A DNA stretch of 46,669 nucleotides from Clostridia bacterium (GTDB taxonomy: Bacteria > Bacillota > Clostridia > Oscillospirales > CAG-382): contig JAGBXS010000082.1 of the NCBI GenBank assembly GCA_017629175.1, positions 1 through 46,669 of the forward strand, in the 5' to 3' direction. Both the position numbers and the translations under genes were made by a program. This document shows, piece by piece, positions 15,716 to 24,682 of the stretch. Every line of letters begins with the position of its first letter. Within the stretch, counting starts at the first letter, position 1. The notes beneath the pieces were generated by a model. The model saw only the letters and a list, made by a program, of their open reading frames with translations, had not been told where the DNA came from and did not search any database.

Positions 15716-16330
15716 ATGAGCGCAAATTCTGTGTACAATATTCTTGTCAAAGATTCTGTTGATTTTTCAGATGCCCCCAAGGCGGAGATTGCTTGCTATA
15801 AGTGGACCGAGGGGTATACTCCTTACGCGTTTGCACAATTGATTTATGTAAGAGATCTTGGCCTGGCCTTGCATATGGAGGCCTACGAAAGCGAGCCCAA
15901 GAGCGTGTATGCCATGTACAATCAGCCTGTGTATACCGACAGCTGCTTGGAATTTTTTGTAAACTGCAATCCCGATCAGCCTTTGTACATCAATTTCGAA
16001 ATGAATGCCAACGGAGCGTTTCTGTCCGCCCTTCGCCCCGGCAGAAAAGGCAAGCAGCCTATCCACGAGCTTATGTCCGATCTCCCCGCCGTTATGGCTA
16101 AAAAGTTTGAGGATCATTGGTCTGTCGATGCATTCTTCACCCTTTCGCAGATCAAAACCTTGTTCGGAAAGGACACCTTTGAAACCGGTGATGTTCTTTT
16201 GGGGAATTTCTATAAATGTGGAGATGAAACACCTATTCCCCATTTTGGAATGTGGGCTCCTATTGATCTGGAGGCGCCTGATTTCCACAGACCGGAATTT
16301 TTCGGCAAATTGATCATCGGGGAAGTTTGA
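15716..16330 (+). CDS. Carbohydrate-binding family 9-like protein
   Basis: The 204-residue protein resembles the CBM9-like (DOMON-related) beta-sandwich found in many gut Firmicutes. Recognisable parts are the SCLEFFVNCNPD strand, the YINFEMNANGAFLSA segment and the C-terminal GNFYKCGDETPIPHFGMWAPI..PDFHRPEFFG block. There is no signal peptide, so it probably acts in the cytoplasm or as a small accessory binder. Ligand and role are unknown. It is the first gene of a tight operon, 2 nt ahead of a small membrane protein and then an RNA pseudouridine synthase. Confidence 0.8.
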   Translation: MSANSVYNILVKDSVDFSDAPKAEIACYKWTEGYTPYAFAQLIYVRDLGLALHMEAYESEPKSVYAMYNQPVYTDSCLEFFVNCNPDQPLYINFEMNANGAFLSALRPGRKGKQPIHELMSDLPAVMAKKFEDHWSVDAFFTLSQIKTLFGKDTFETGDVLLGNFYKCGDETPIPHFGMWAPIDLEAPDFHRPEFFGKLIIGEV

Positions 16331-16332
16331 GT

Positions 16333-16563
16333 ATGTCTACCACCACGCCAAAAAGATTTTCTGCAAAGAAGCCGTTTGCCATTGCCGTGTCCGTTTTTCT
16401 CGCTATCCTCTGTAATGCCGTTCGCGCTGTTAGCGAAGCCTGGTTTGGAACGATTGCTGTTATCGGGACTTGTGTATTGTTATGTTTCAGCGCGAAACTC
16501 ATGCGGCATATTCGGCGTCAAAATCTTTCTCACAAGCACCGTGCCGTGGATAAAGGTGAATAA
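16333..16563 (+). CDS. Small two-helix membrane protein
   Basis: This predicted protein of 76 residues has two hydrophobic helices (about 14-33 and 38-58) and basic ends. I do not recognise it. It sits 2 nt after the CBM9-like gene and 2 nt before the RluA-family gene, and a GGGGAAG site at the end of the previous gene precedes the ATG, which supports it as a real gene of the operon. Confidence 0.6.
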   Translation: MSTTTPKRFSAKKPFAIAVSVFLAILCNAVRAVSEAWFGTIAVIGTCVLLCFSAKLMRHIRRQNLSHKHRAVDKGE

Positions 16564-16565
16564 CG

Positions 16566-17510
16566 ATGAGACAGTTGATAATTGGCCCCAACGACAGCGG
16601 TCAGCGAATTGACAAATTTATGGGAAAACGTTTCAAAAATATGCCTACGGCGTTAATCTATAAATTTATTCGTAAAAAATGCGTTTCCGTTAACAAAAAG
16701 AAGGTTCCCGAAAACTATATTCTTAACGAGGGTGATGTTCTTTCGTTTTTCATCAGCGACGAGTTTTTTGGAACACCTGCGAAGGACGAGCCGTTCAGAA
16801 AGCTGAAGCCGGATCTAAAGGTTGCTTACGAGGACGAAAATATTTTGATCATTGATAAGCCTGCCGGGCTGATTGTGCACTCAGACGAGAAGGAAAGCTA
16901 CAATACGTTGATCAATCATATCTTGGCATACCTTTTCCAAAAAGGTGAATACAATCCCGATGCGGAAAACTGCTTCGCTCCTGCGCTTTGCAATCGAATC
17001 GATCGTAACACCCAAGGCCTTGTGATCGCGGCGAAAAATGCTCGCGCTCTCGCAGAAATGAACGATATCATCAAGAATCGCTTGGTGGAAAAGAAGTATT
17101 TGACCGTTGTGCATGGTTTTTTTGACAAAAAGAGCGGAGAGATTCGCTCTCGTTTGGAAAAGGACCAAAAAAGTAATACGGTGCGTGTTTCCGAGAAATA
17201 CGGCAAAGAAGCAATTACCCGCTATCGTGTGTTGCGTTCCAACCGAGAAAATGAACTGTCGCTTCTTGAGGTTGAGCTTCTTACGGGAAGAACACATCAA
17301 ATTCGTGCCCAGTTTGCCTCACTGGATCATCCTCTTTTGGGAGATGGTAAATACGCAGTAAACAAAAATGATCGAGCAATGGGATACTCCTACCAAGCGT
17401 TGTGCTCCTATTCCCTGCGTTTTTTCCCGGGAAAAGAGTTCGAGCTTCTCTCCTACTTGAACGGAACTGTTGTAACAGCTTCCGAGCCTTCCTTCTTAAA
17501 TTTGTTTTGA
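16566..17510 (+). CDS. RluA-family pseudouridine synthase
   Basis: These enzymes isomerise uridine to pseudouridine in rRNA or tRNA. The 314-residue protein has an N-terminal S4 RNA-binding domain (about 1-64) and the catalytic domain, with the nucleophile D146 in NRIDRNTQGLVIAAKN, the DKPAGLIVH strand and the LLTGRTHQIRAQF motif. The S4 plus catalytic layout is that of RluD/RluC-type members; which uridine is modified cannot be told. A bidirectional hairpin terminator follows at 17519-17538. Confidence 0.93.
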   Translation: MRQLIIGPNDSGQRIDKFMGKRFKNMPTALIYKFIRKKCVSVNKKKVPENYILNEGDVLSFFISDEFFGTPAKDEPFRKLKPDLKVAYEDENILIIDKPAGLIVHSDEKESYNTLINHILAYLFQKGEYNPDAENCFAPALCNRIDRNTQGLVIAAKNARALAEMNDIIKNRLVEKKYLTVVHGFFDKKSGEIRSRLEKDQKSNTVRVSEKYGKEAITRYRVLRSNRENELSLLEVELLTGRTHQIRAQFASLDHPLLGDGKYAVNKNDRAMGYSYQALCSYSLRFFPGKEFELLSYLNGTVVTASEPSFLNLF

Positions 17511-17518
17511 TAAAAAAT

Positions 17519-17544
17519 GCACCGCCAAAAGGCGGTGCTGTTTT
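17519..17544. terminator. Bidirectional intrinsic terminator
   Basis: Perfect 8-bp GC-rich arms (17519-17526, 17531-17538) with an AAAA loop lie between the convergent pseudouridine synthase and clpP genes. T-rich sequence follows on both strands. Confidence 0.9.
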
Positions 17545-17545
17545 A

Positions 17546-18124
17546 TTAGTCTTCGAGAATTTTATCGATCAAGCCGTATTCCAAAGCTTCCTTGGGGAAC
17601 ATCCAATTGTTGCGCTCCGTATCGCGAGTAACCTCTTCTACGGATTTGCCAACGTTTGCGGCCATCAAGGTGTTCAAGCGCTGTTTGATATCCAGCATAT
17701 GACGTGCCTCAATTTCAACATCGGTAGCCTGGCCTTGCGCACCACCCAAAACCTGATGGATCATCACCTGGCTGTTGGGAAGAGCATATCTCTTACCCTT
17801 GGTTCCCGCGGCGAGGAGGAATGCGCCCATGCTGGCCGCCATACCTACACAAATGGTGGATACGTCGCACTTCAAATGGCGCATGGTATCGTAAATGCCC
17901 AAGCCTGCGGAAACAGAACCACCGGGAGAGTTGATATACAAGCAAATGTCTCTTTGCGGATCAACAGCCTCCAAATAAAGCATTTGCGCGATGATGGTGC
18001 AAGCAAGGTCATCATTTACTTCGTTAAACAGAAGGATAATGCGGTCTTTCAGAAGGCGGGAAAAGGGATCGTAGCTACGCTCGTAGCCGCCTTCTTTTTC
18101 GAAAAATTGGGGTGTAACGATCAT
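17546..18124 (-). CDS. clpP: ClpP protease subunit with Asn at the catalytic Asp position
   Basis: ClpP forms the tetradecameric proteolytic chamber used by ClpX and ClpC. The 192-residue protein aligns without gaps to Bacillus subtilis ClpP as I recall it. Ser98 (GMAASMG) and His123 (MIHQ) are present, but position 172 is Asn (DTERNNWM) where the triad normally has Asp. I confirmed the AAC codon in the DNA. Listeria ClpP1 is a known case with the same Ser-His-Asn triad; it is poorly active alone and works with ClpP2. The [14 protein letters not shown] handle is intact. It has its own promoter (18153-18181) and an AGGAG site. It is separated from clpX by glyA and a nucleotidyltransferase. Confidence 0.95.
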   Translation of the reverse strand: MIVTPQFFEKEGGYERSYDPFSRLLKDRIILLFNEVNDDLACTIIAQMLYLEAVDPQRDICLYINSPGGSVSAGLGIYDTMRHLKCDVSTICVGMAASMGAFLLAAGTKGKRYALPNSQVMIHQVLGGAQGQATDVEIEARHMLDIKQRLNTLMAANVGKSVEEVTRDTERNNWMFPKEALEYGLIDKILED

Positions 18125-18152
18125 ATAGTGTACTCCTTATCTTGATACCATT

Positions 18153-18181
18153 ATCATACAGCGGCTGACAGTAAATGTCAA
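18153..18181 (-). promoter_or_regulatory. Promoter of clpP
   Basis: TTGACA, 17 nt, TATGAT on the minus strand in the 83-nt gap between glyA and clpP, so clpP can be transcribed independently of the upstream genes. No CtsR-type heptamer repeat was seen. Confidence 0.8.
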
Positions 18182-18207
18182 CAGCGAAAAACGAAAAGTT
18201 TTGGCGT

Positions 18208-19446
18208 TTATTCGTAAATAGGATGCGCGTTGCAAAGAGCATCTACTTCGGCGATAACCTGCTCCTTGGTGCCTTCAAAATCACGGGCAACCATACCCAT
18301 GAGCTTGGCAACCTTGATCATATCCTCTTCAACGAACCCACGAGAAGTAACTGCAGGAGTACCTACACGGATACCGCTGGTAACGGTGGGCTTTTCGGGA
18401 TCGTTGGGGATTGCATTCTTGTTGGCGGTGATGTGTACTTCGTCCAGACGAATCTCGAATTCCTTGCCGGTAACACCGAAGGGACGGAGATCCAACAGGA
18501 TAAGATGATTATCCGTACCGCCGGAAACAACGTCGAAGCCCTCTTCGATCAACGCCTTACAGAATGCCTGAGAGTTCTTAACGATCTGCTCTTGGTAAGC
18601 CTTGAACTCAGGCTTCAAAGCCTCGCCGAATGCAACAGCCTTTGCGGCAATAATGTGCATCAAGGGGCCGCCCTGAGTTCCGGGGAAAATTGCTTTATCG
18701 ATCGCCTTTGCGTATTCTTCTTTGCAAAGGATCAAACCGCCGCGAGGGCCGCGAAGGGTCTTGTGAGTAGTGGTGGTTACAACGTCAGCGTAAGGAACGG
18801 GACTGGGGTGAACGCCTGCCGCTACAAGACCTGCAATATGTGCCATGTCTACCATCAGCTTTGCACCGACCAGATCTGCGATCTCTCTACAACGCTTGAA
18901 GTCGATAACGCGGGCGTATGCAGAAGCGCCGACAACGATCATCTTGGGCTTGCATTCCAGAGCAATACGCTCCATCTCGTTGTAATCAATGAGATGGGTT
19001 TCCTCGGAGACGCCGTAGGGAACGATATTGAAATATTTACCGGAAATGTTTACAGGAGAGCCGTGAGAAAGATGTCCGCCGTGAGCGAGGTTCATACCCA
19101 TGATCGTATCGCCGGGCTGGCAAAGCGCAAAGAAGACGGCAAGGTTTGCGGAAGCACCGGAATGGGGCTGAACGTTTGCGTGTTCAGCGCCGAAGAGCTG
19201 GCAAGCACGCTGACGAGCAATCTCCTCAACCTTATCTACTTCGTAGCAACCGCCGTAGTAACGCTTAGCGGGATAGCCTTCTGCGTATTTGTTGGTCAGA
19301 ATTGTACCGGCAGCAGCCAGCACAGACTCGGAAACGATATTTTCACTGGCGATCAGCTCAATGTTTCTGCGCTGACGTGCAAGTTCGCCGGAAATTGCAG
19401 AGGCAATTTCGGGATCGGTGTTCTTAAGATAGTTGATGCTGTACAT
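18208..19446 (-). CDS. glyA: Serine hydroxymethyltransferase
   Basis: GlyA interconverts serine and glycine, passing a one-carbon unit to tetrahydrofolate. The 412-residue protein has full length and the expected landmarks: the [11 protein letters not shown] start, the [14 protein letters not shown] segment, [14 protein letters not shown], and the pyridoxal-phosphate lysine in [16 protein letters not shown]. It is preceded by an AAAGAGG site. It lies 41 nt behind a nucleotidyltransferase gene and upstream of clpP. No glycine riboswitch is present in the short gap before it. Confidence 0.97.
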   Translation of the reverse strand: MYSINYLKNTDPEIASAISGELARQRRNIELIASENIVSESVLAAAGTILTNKYAEGYPAKRYYGGCYEVDKVEEIARQRACQLFGAEHANVQPHSGASANLAVFFALCQPGDTIMGMNLAHGGHLSHGSPVNISGKYFNIVPYGVSEETHLIDYNEMERIALECKPKMIVVGASAYARVIDFKRCREIADLVGAKLMVDMAHIAGLVAAGVHPSPVPYADVVTTTTHKTLRGPRGGLILCKEEYAKAIDKAIFPGTQGGPLMHIIAAKAVAFGEALKPEFKAYQEQIVKNSQAFCKALIEEGFDVVSGGTDNHLILLDLRPFGVTGKEFEIRLDEVHITANKNAIPNDPEKPTVTSGIRVGTPAVTSRGFVEEDMIKVAKLMGMVARDFEGTKEQVIAEVDALCNAHPIYE

Positions 19447-19487
19447 ATGTAACCTCTTTCGTTTTGAAAAGAAAATATACTTTGGAT

Positions 19488-20396
19488 TTACGCCGGAGAT
19501 GCTTCGGTTTCCCAGAGGGACACGGGATATTCGCCATTTTCCACAAGATCGAGGAGGTATTGGCGGAATGCTTCTCTATCTTCTCTGTACGTAACACCCT
19601 TCCAAACGCAAGGTGTGGCAACAAGACTGACGGAACAGTTTGAGGAATGGATCACGTCTTCTGCAAGCTCGGTGAGATAGCTCTCCCCTTTTTGCAGATC
19701 GGAACTCGGATCTGTGAGGAAGCCGATCAAACGGTCTTCGGCAAATCGGAAGATTTCCGGTGTGAATCCCCAGAAGTTCATTGAAACGGGAGTATCGCCG
19801 GAAATGGAGATCCAGTTTCCGTTATCCTCGTATTTCGCCCCGCCATCGTCAGGCAAAATCTTTTTGCGTTCTACAATTGCGGTAAGGAAACCGTTTTCCG
19901 TCTGACAGATACCGCGAGAAACAGAACCGTTCTCGGAAAGGGTATTTCTTACCACGTATCCGGGCATACAAAACTGTCCTGCCCCCGCCTGCTCCATAAA
20001 GGATTTAACGGAAAGGAAGGTTCCGTAACCGTAAAAATCGTCGGCGTTGAAGATGGCAAAGGGCTCATCAACAACGTTTCTGCAACAGTATAACGCATGG
20101 GTCGTGCCCAACGGCTTCTCTCTACCGGCAGGAAATACTAAGCCGTCAGGGAGATCCTCGGGATCCTGGAAAGCGTATTCCACTTGAATTCTTCCCTCAA
20201 TGCGCTTTGCAATGGTATCGCGGAAAATGTCGTAGTTCTCGCGCTTGATGATAAATACGACCTTTTCAAAGCCTGCTCGGATAGCATCGTATACCGAATA
20301 ATCGATAATGAATTCTCCGGAGGGACCTAACGGATCGATCTGCTTTAAGCCGCCGTAGCGGTTTCCCATTCCTGCGGCTAAGATGACTGCAGTCAT
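19488..20396 (-). CDS. Sugar-phosphate nucleotidyltransferase-like protein
   Basis: The 302-residue protein begins with the nucleotide-binding signature [16 protein letters not shown] of the NTP-transferase fold. It continues with [11 protein letters not shown] (sugar-phosphate loop) and NADDFYG (metal-binding Asp pair), features of enzymes that activate glucose-1-phosphate or similar compounds. The C-terminal half is not one of the well-known glucose or mannose enzymes, so the substrate is open. It starts 12 nt after clpX ends and 41 nt before glyA, an unusual place within a proteolysis block. Confidence 0.8.
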   Translation of the reverse strand: MTAVILAAGMGNRYGGLKQIDPLGPSGEFIIDYSVYDAIRAGFEKVVFIIKRENYDIFRDTIAKRIEGRIQVEYAFQDPEDLPDGLVFPAGREKPLGTTHALYCCRNVVDEPFAIFNADDFYGYGTFLSVKSFMEQAGAGQFCMPGYVVRNTLSENGSVSRGICQTENGFLTAIVERKKILPDDGGAKYEDNGNWISISGDTPVSMNFWGFTPEIFRFAEDRLIGFLTDPSSDLQKGESYLTELAEDVIHSSNCSVSLVATPCVWKGVTYREDREAFRQYLLDLVENGEYPVSLWETEASPA

Positions 20397-20408
20397 TTAG
20401 GGCTCCTT

Positions 20409-21659
20409 TCAAGCAAGAACATCTTGCTCGGTAATTTTTAATGCCTTGACAGAGGGATCGGAGGGAATTTGATACATATAGGTGGTCATGATGTTTTCCG
20501 TGATGGAACGAAGACCACGCGCACCGGTTTTCGTGTCGTGCGCTTTTTTTGCAATGGCGCGCAAAGCTTCTTCGGTAAATTCAAGCTCCACACCATCAAA
20601 CGCAAACAACTTTTGATATTGCTTGGTCAATGCGTTTTTAGGCTCCACCAAAATGCGAACCAACGCTTCTTCGTCCAAAGGATGAAGCGCGGTGATCACA
20701 GGCAGTCTGCCGACCAACTCGGGGATAATACCGTAGTGAACCAAATCGGAATTCTCGACGTTGGCAGTTACGAACTCCTGGTCTCGTGTAATTCCTTGCT
20801 CAACGGCGGTAAAACCAACGGAACGGCTTCCCAAACGGTTTCGGATGATCTCGTCCATGCCGTCGAATGCGCCACCGCAAATAAACAGAATGTTTGAGGT
20901 ATTGATTTGAATAAACTCCTGGTTGGGATGCTTTCTGCCCCCCTGAGGCGGTACGTTGGAAATCGTACCCTCGATGATCTTCAAAAGTGCCTGCTGAACG
21001 CCCTCACCGGAGACATCTCTGGTAATAGAACGATTTTCGCTTCGCCGAGCAATCTTGTCGATCTCATCGATATAGATGATGCCCTTTTCGGCTTTTTCGA
21101 TGTTGAAATCCGCCGCTTGGATCAAACGGAGCAAAATGTTTTCAACATCTTCGCCAACGTAACCGGCCTCCGTAAGAGTGGTTGCATCAGCAATAGCGAA
21201 CGGCACGTCAAGCATTTTTGCCATGGTTTGCGCCAAGAGTGTTTTACCGACACCGGTAGGCCCCAAGAGCAAAACGTTGCTTTTTTTCAGCTCGACGTCA
21301 TCATCCTCTACGATCTTATCCTTTAAGGAACGAATGCGCTTGTAGTGATTATAGATAGCGACGGAAAGCACTTTTTTTGCTTCGTCCTGGCCGATAACGT
21401 ATCGGTCAAGAATCGCTTTCATTTCCGCAGGCTTCATCAAAGGTTTTTCCTCCGCCAAAGAAGCTTCTGCTTCCTCGGCGGCGAGCAACCCGGTTTCCTC
21501 TTCAGCAAGGAGTGTATCCTCGTAGGCATCTGCAATCTCGCAGCAGAGATCCAGACACTCGTTACAAAAATCAACGAACCTGCCGGAAACGTTTAGACCC
21601 GTTGTATGTGCGGAAGGTCTACCGCAAAAGCCGCAGACCTTGTTGTTTTGATGTGACAT
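20409..21659 (-). CDS. clpX: ATP-dependent Clp protease ATP-binding subunit ClpX
   Basis: ClpX unfolds substrates, including SsrA-tagged proteins, and threads them into ClpP. The 416-residue protein has the N-terminal zinc-binding domain (C9, C12, C32, C35), an acidic linker, and the AAA+ module with Walker A GPTGVGKT (133-140). The GYVG pore loop and the Walker [10 protein letters not shown] follow. The ClpP-docking loop, usually IGF, reads VGF here (RSVGFTA). It follows tig by 61 nt. With smpB-ssrA and ftsH in the same window, most of the quality-control machinery for tagged proteins is present. Confidence 0.97.
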   Translation of the reverse strand: MSHQNNKVCGFCGRPSAHTTGLNVSGRFVDFCNECLDLCCEIADAYEDTLLAEEETGLLAAEEAEASLAEEKPLMKPAEMKAILDRYVIGQDEAKKVLSVAIYNHYKRIRSLKDKIVEDDDVELKKSNVLLLGPTGVGKTLLAQTMAKMLDVPFAIADATTLTEAGYVGEDVENILLRLIQAADFNIEKAEKGIIYIDEIDKIARRSENRSITRDVSGEGVQQALLKIIEGTISNVPPQGGRKHPNQEFIQINTSNILFICGGAFDGMDEIIRNRLGSRSVGFTAVEQGITRDQEFVTANVENSDLVHYGIIPELVGRLPVITALHPLDEEALVRILVEPKNALTKQYQKLFAFDGVELEFTEEALRAIAKKAHDTKTGARGLRSITENIMTTYMYQIPSDPSVKALKITEQDVLA

Positions 21660-21720
21660 GATGATTTCCTCTCTGCAGAAGCAAAAAGTGGCGCCGCTGT
21701 GAGAAAAGACTTATTGTCGT

Positions 21721-23025
21721 TTATGCGTTCTCTTCAGTGGTGGTCTTGGTGGTGATCACCGCGTTATCCTTGATAACCTGAATCGCCTTTCTCATAACGA
21801 TATCTTCGGAGATGCCCTCCTCGGGAATGTTCTTCTTAACGTAGTCGATATCTACATTATAGCCGGAAGCGATCTTCTTATATTCTTCTTCCATCTCTTT
21901 CTTGCCGGCCTTGATCTTCTCGGTCTTTGCAACGCGCTCAAGCGCCAATCTGGATTTCACCTGACGCTCTGCTTCTGCCTTGAAGGACTCGCGGAGCTTT
22001 TCCTCGGTGCTGCCGGTGTACTGATAGTACATCTCCAGGCTTGCACCCTGAGACTTGAGGCGGTAATCGTAATCATTTACGTAACGGTCGATTTCAGACT
22101 CGATCATGCACTCGGGAATCTCACCGGTCATGTTCGCGATCAGCTTGTCGATCAGCTGGTTTTCAACCTCGGCATCTGCAGAGTTGTTCTTGCGATCTGC
22201 GATTTTGGCAGAGATGCTTGCCTTGTACTCGTCAACGGTATCAAACTCGGAAACGTCTTTTACGAACTCATCATCCAGCTCGGGAAGCTCGGTTCTCTTG
22301 ATCTCGTGGAGAACGATCTTAAATACGGTCTCCTTGCCTGCAAGAGATGCCTCGCCGTACTCTTCGGGGAAGGTCACGGTGATATCGAAAGACTCGCCCT
22401 TATTGTGGCCAACGATCTGCTCCTCAAAGCCGGGAATAAAGTTGCCGGAGCCAAGCTTCAAGGGATGCTTCTCGCCCTTGCCGCCCTCAAATGCTACGCC
22501 GTCCAGGAAGCCCTCAAAATCGATGATTGCTTCATCGCCGAGCTCTGCTGCACGATCCTCGACGGTCAAAACGCGGGCATTACGATTGCGTACGGAATCG
22601 ATCTCACGGGTGATCTCCTCCTCGGTAACGGTAACTTCGGGACGCTCCGCAGTAAGGCCCTTGTATTCGCTCACCTTTACGGTGGGCTTTACGGTAACGG
22701 TTGCCTTCAGAACAACACCCTCGTCACCGGTAGAAACCAACTCAATGTCGGGACGGGAAACTACGTCGAGCTTTGCTTCTGCAATAGCGGCAGAATATGC
22801 CTCGGGAAGCAGATTGTCGATAGCCTCTTCGTAGAAGACGGCGGAACCGTACATCTTCTCCAGCACGCTCTTAGGAGCCTTGCCGCGACGGAAGCCGGGA
22901 ACATTCATCTTGGAAACGTTCTTACGATAAACCTTGTTGACCTCTGCATCGAATGCTGCTTTGTCAAGAACGATTTCTACTTCGTAAGTATTAGTGGAAA
23001 CTTTTTTGGAATTTTTCAGTGCCAT
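21721..23025 (-). CDS. tig: Trigger factor
   Basis: Trigger factor is the ribosome-bound chaperone that meets nascent chains and also acts as a prolyl isomerase. The 434-residue protein shows the ribosome-binding loop signature NVPGFRRGKAPKSVLEKMYG, the FKBP-type domain in the middle (DEAIIDFEGFLDGVAFEGGKGE..LGSGNFIPGFEEQI), and the long helical C-terminal arms. The ATG at 23025 has a GGAGG site about 9 nt upstream and gives the usual N-terminus, so an upstream in-frame start at 23055 is rejected. It is the first gene of the tig-clpX-nucleotidyltransferase-glyA run. Confidence 0.97.
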   Translation of the reverse strand: MALKNSKKVSTNTYEVEIVLDKAAFDAEVNKVYRKNVSKMNVPGFRRGKAPKSVLEKMYGSAVFYEEAIDNLLPEAYSAAIAEAKLDVVSRPDIELVSTGDEGVVLKATVTVKPTVKVSEYKGLTAERPEVTVTEEEITREIDSVRNRNARVLTVEDRAAELGDEAIIDFEGFLDGVAFEGGKGEKHPLKLGSGNFIPGFEEQIVGHNKGESFDITVTFPEEYGEASLAGKETVFKIVLHEIKRTELPELDDEFVKDVSEFDTVDEYKASISAKIADRKNNSADAEVENQLIDKLIANMTGEIPECMIESEIDRYVNDYDYRLKSQGASLEMYYQYTGSTEEKLRESFKAEAERQVKSRLALERVAKTEKIKAGKKEMEEEYKKIASGYNVDIDYVKKNIPEEGISEDIVMRKAIQVIKDNAVITTKTTTEENA

Positions 23026-23038
23026 TTCTTTTTTCCTC

Positions 23039-23052
23039 CGTGTATATACACG
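23039..23052. repeat. 14-bp perfect palindrome next to the tig ribosome binding site
   Basis: CGTGTATATACACG lies in the leader of tig and overlaps the first bases of the CGGAGG ribosome binding site. It can form a short RNA hairpin or serve as a protein-binding site. Confidence 0.5.
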
Positions 23053-23070
23053 CATTTTTAGATACTATAT

Positions 23071-23098
23071 ATTGTAGCATTTTTTTTCAAATTGTCAA
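23071..23098 (-). promoter_or_regulatory. Promoter of tig
   Basis: TTGACA, 16 nt, TACAAT on the minus strand, about 45 nt before the tig start codon. Confidence 0.7.
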
Positions 23099-23156
23099 CA
23101 CATATTCGTGAATTCATTTATTTTTGCAAGTTTCGAAAAAAATTCACAAAAAAGCC

Positions 23157-23185
23157 TTGTTCTTTTGTATAGTTCGGTGTATACT
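23157..23185 (+). promoter_or_regulatory. Probable promoter of the sortase gene
   Basis: TTGTTC, 17 nt, TATACT on the plus strand. The expected transcript start (about 23192) lies before the open but start-less 5' extension of the sortase frame. Confidence 0.6.
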
Positions 23186-23367
23186 ATGGTCAACATATTA
23201 CAGTTTGGCGGTGTGGTCTTACGAATCATGATGAAATCAACCTCCCCGAGGAGGAGGGAACGGAAACTCGCTTTGCGGATTCCGTTGATTGTTATACGGT
23301 TGTCAATTTAAAACAAAGGGAAAAATCCCGCAAGGGGTCACAGATCATTTCCCTGCTCATACGAAGT

Positions 23368-24222
23368 TTGATTATTGCTTTTTGTATCGGACTTATGGGA
23401 TATTCCGCATTTAGGATCGGGAGCAAAATGTTTGAGGATCAACAAGCGGAAGAGGTTTATGAGGATCTTCGTGTTGACGAGGACTATTATATTACAGTCT
23501 TGCACGCTACCAATTTGAAAGAGCCTAACTCTATGCCTACCGTTTTGGAAATGCTGAATGCTGACGGTGAATACGAGGACTATATGCCGTCGGATATCAT
23601 CCCTCCTGATAAAGCGCAGCATTACAACAGCTATTATTTGAATTTTATTGAAAAATCTGCAAAATACGACGAGATGTACGGTTGGATTTATATGTCCGAT
23701 ACGAATATCAACTATCCGCTGATGAAAGGTAAAGATAACTCCTTTTATTTGACCCATAACTACAAGGGGGATGAATCTCGTTCCGGGAGTATTTTCGTGG
23801 ATGCCTCTGTTTTGGATAACTATTATTCCAATTATAACATGGTTATCTACGGTCACAACATGCGCGATGGCAGTATGTTCAACACCTTGAAAACTTGGTG
23901 TAACGATGCCTCTGTCAAAACTCTTGCCCAGACCACGCAGATCGAAATTTACACGCACGAAGGTGTGTATATCTATGACATTTTCAGCTTCTACGTAGAC
24001 GATAGCAATCAGTTTGCCAGAACGCTTTTTACCAGCGAATCGGATTATAAAAAGTTTTTGAAGCAGATCGCAAAGGAATCGAATGTAAAAACCAATCGCG
24101 AATACAATTCCCAGAGCAGGATCTGCACCCTTATCACCTGTACCAATGGCTCTAATACAGATTCTCGATATGTTGTTCACGGTATTTTGAATCAGTTTAT
24201 CCCGTTCACTCCCCCGTCATAA
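23368..24222 (+). CDS. srtB: Class B sortase (5' start unresolved)
   Basis: Sortases cleave sorting signals and attach proteins to peptidoglycan. Counting from the TTG at 23368, the catalytic residues are H163 (YGHNM), C258 (TLITCT) and R267 (DSRYVVHG). The YGWIYMSDTNINYPLMK segment and the insert before the cysteine fit class B. The reading frame stays open back to 23173. The stretch from 23221 reads like a genuine acidic cytoplasmic N-terminus followed by the membrane helix, yet it contains no ATG, GTG or TTG until 23368, which itself has no ribosome binding site and would cut into the helix. Two ATGs at 23228 and 23231 lie in the next frame, so one missing base near the CCCC run would restore a full gene. 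The family is certain, the start is not. Confidence 0.85.
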   Translation: MIIAFCIGLMGYSAFRIGSKMFEDQQAEEVYEDLRVDEDYYITVLHATNLKEPNSMPTVLEMLNADGEYEDYMPSDIIPPDKAQHYNSYYLNFIEKSAKYDEMYGWIYMSDTNINYPLMKGKDNSFYLTHNYKGDESRSGSIFVDASVLDNYYSNYNMVIYGHNMRDGSMFNTLKTWCNDASVKTLAQTTQIEIYTHEGVYIYDIFSFYVDDSNQFARTLFTSESDYKKFLKQIAKESNVKTNREYNSQSRICTLITCTNGSNTDSRYVVHGILNQFIPFTPPS

Positions 24223-24224
24223 GC

Positions 24225-24258
24225 AAAACCGTCGGCACTTTAATGCCGACGGTTTTTT
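24225..24258 (+). terminator. Intrinsic terminator of the sortase gene
   Basis: Perfect 13-bp stem (24225-24237 with 24244-24256), 6-nt loop and a T-run. The run overlaps the stop codon of the convergent gene (24257). Confidence 0.92.
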
Positions 24259-24679
24259 ATGTCCTTTTTCGATTAAAAAGCGAGCTGTCTATCTCACAGA
24301 TGCTGTGGATCGCAATCGGTGGCTTCCCCTCAAGATACAAAAGCGATGCTTGTTGATCGATGCCTGAAAGGACGCCTCGAACGGCAAAAAACGCACCGCC
24401 TTCTTTGGTATCGTCCGGTAGAAAGTAGCGGATCGTTACACACGGATGTGAATGCTCGATTTTGTGCAAGAGATTGAGCTTGAACTCCAATTCCTGCTGT
24501 AGATCCTCTGCGGGATGCAAACGAAACTCCGTGAAACGACAAACCTCTGTGATTTCGGCTTCGAAGCCCGTCAGGGCGGCAAAGGGAGCGAATTGCGCCG
24601 CACGATTTTCGATGGGCATACGCTTCCTTTTACGAGAATCGGGACGCGGGATGGTTAAGAGAGTGCTGTTATATTTCAT
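24257..24679 (-). CDS. YolD-like small protein of the Y-family polymerase operon
   Basis: The 140-residue protein carries the phrase MPIENRAAQFAPFAALTGFEAEITE, typical of small proteins encoded directly after Y-family polymerases in Clostridia and similar to YolD-like proteins. The C-terminal half is beta-rich (HPCVTIRYFLPDD; GAFFAVRGVLSGID). YolD/UmuD-like partners are thought to act with the translesion polymerase, but their mechanism is not settled. It starts 3 nt after the polymerase stop and shares its LexA-controlled promoter. Confidence 0.75.
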   Translation of the reverse strand: MKYNSTLLTIPRPDSRKRKRMPIENRAAQFAPFAALTGFEAEITEVCRFTEFRLHPAEDLQQELEFKLNLLHKIEHSHPCVTIRYFLPDDTKEGGAFFAVRGVLSGIDQQASLLYLEGKPPIAIHSICEIDSSLFNRKRT

Positions 24680-24682
24680 TCT

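Noticed and set aside
18175..19452. Open frame of 425 codons on the plus strand across glyA
   Set aside because: It is the antisense shadow of glyA, which has clear catalytic motifs, a ribosome binding site and full family length on the minus strand. The plus-strand product is Cys-rich and unlike any family.
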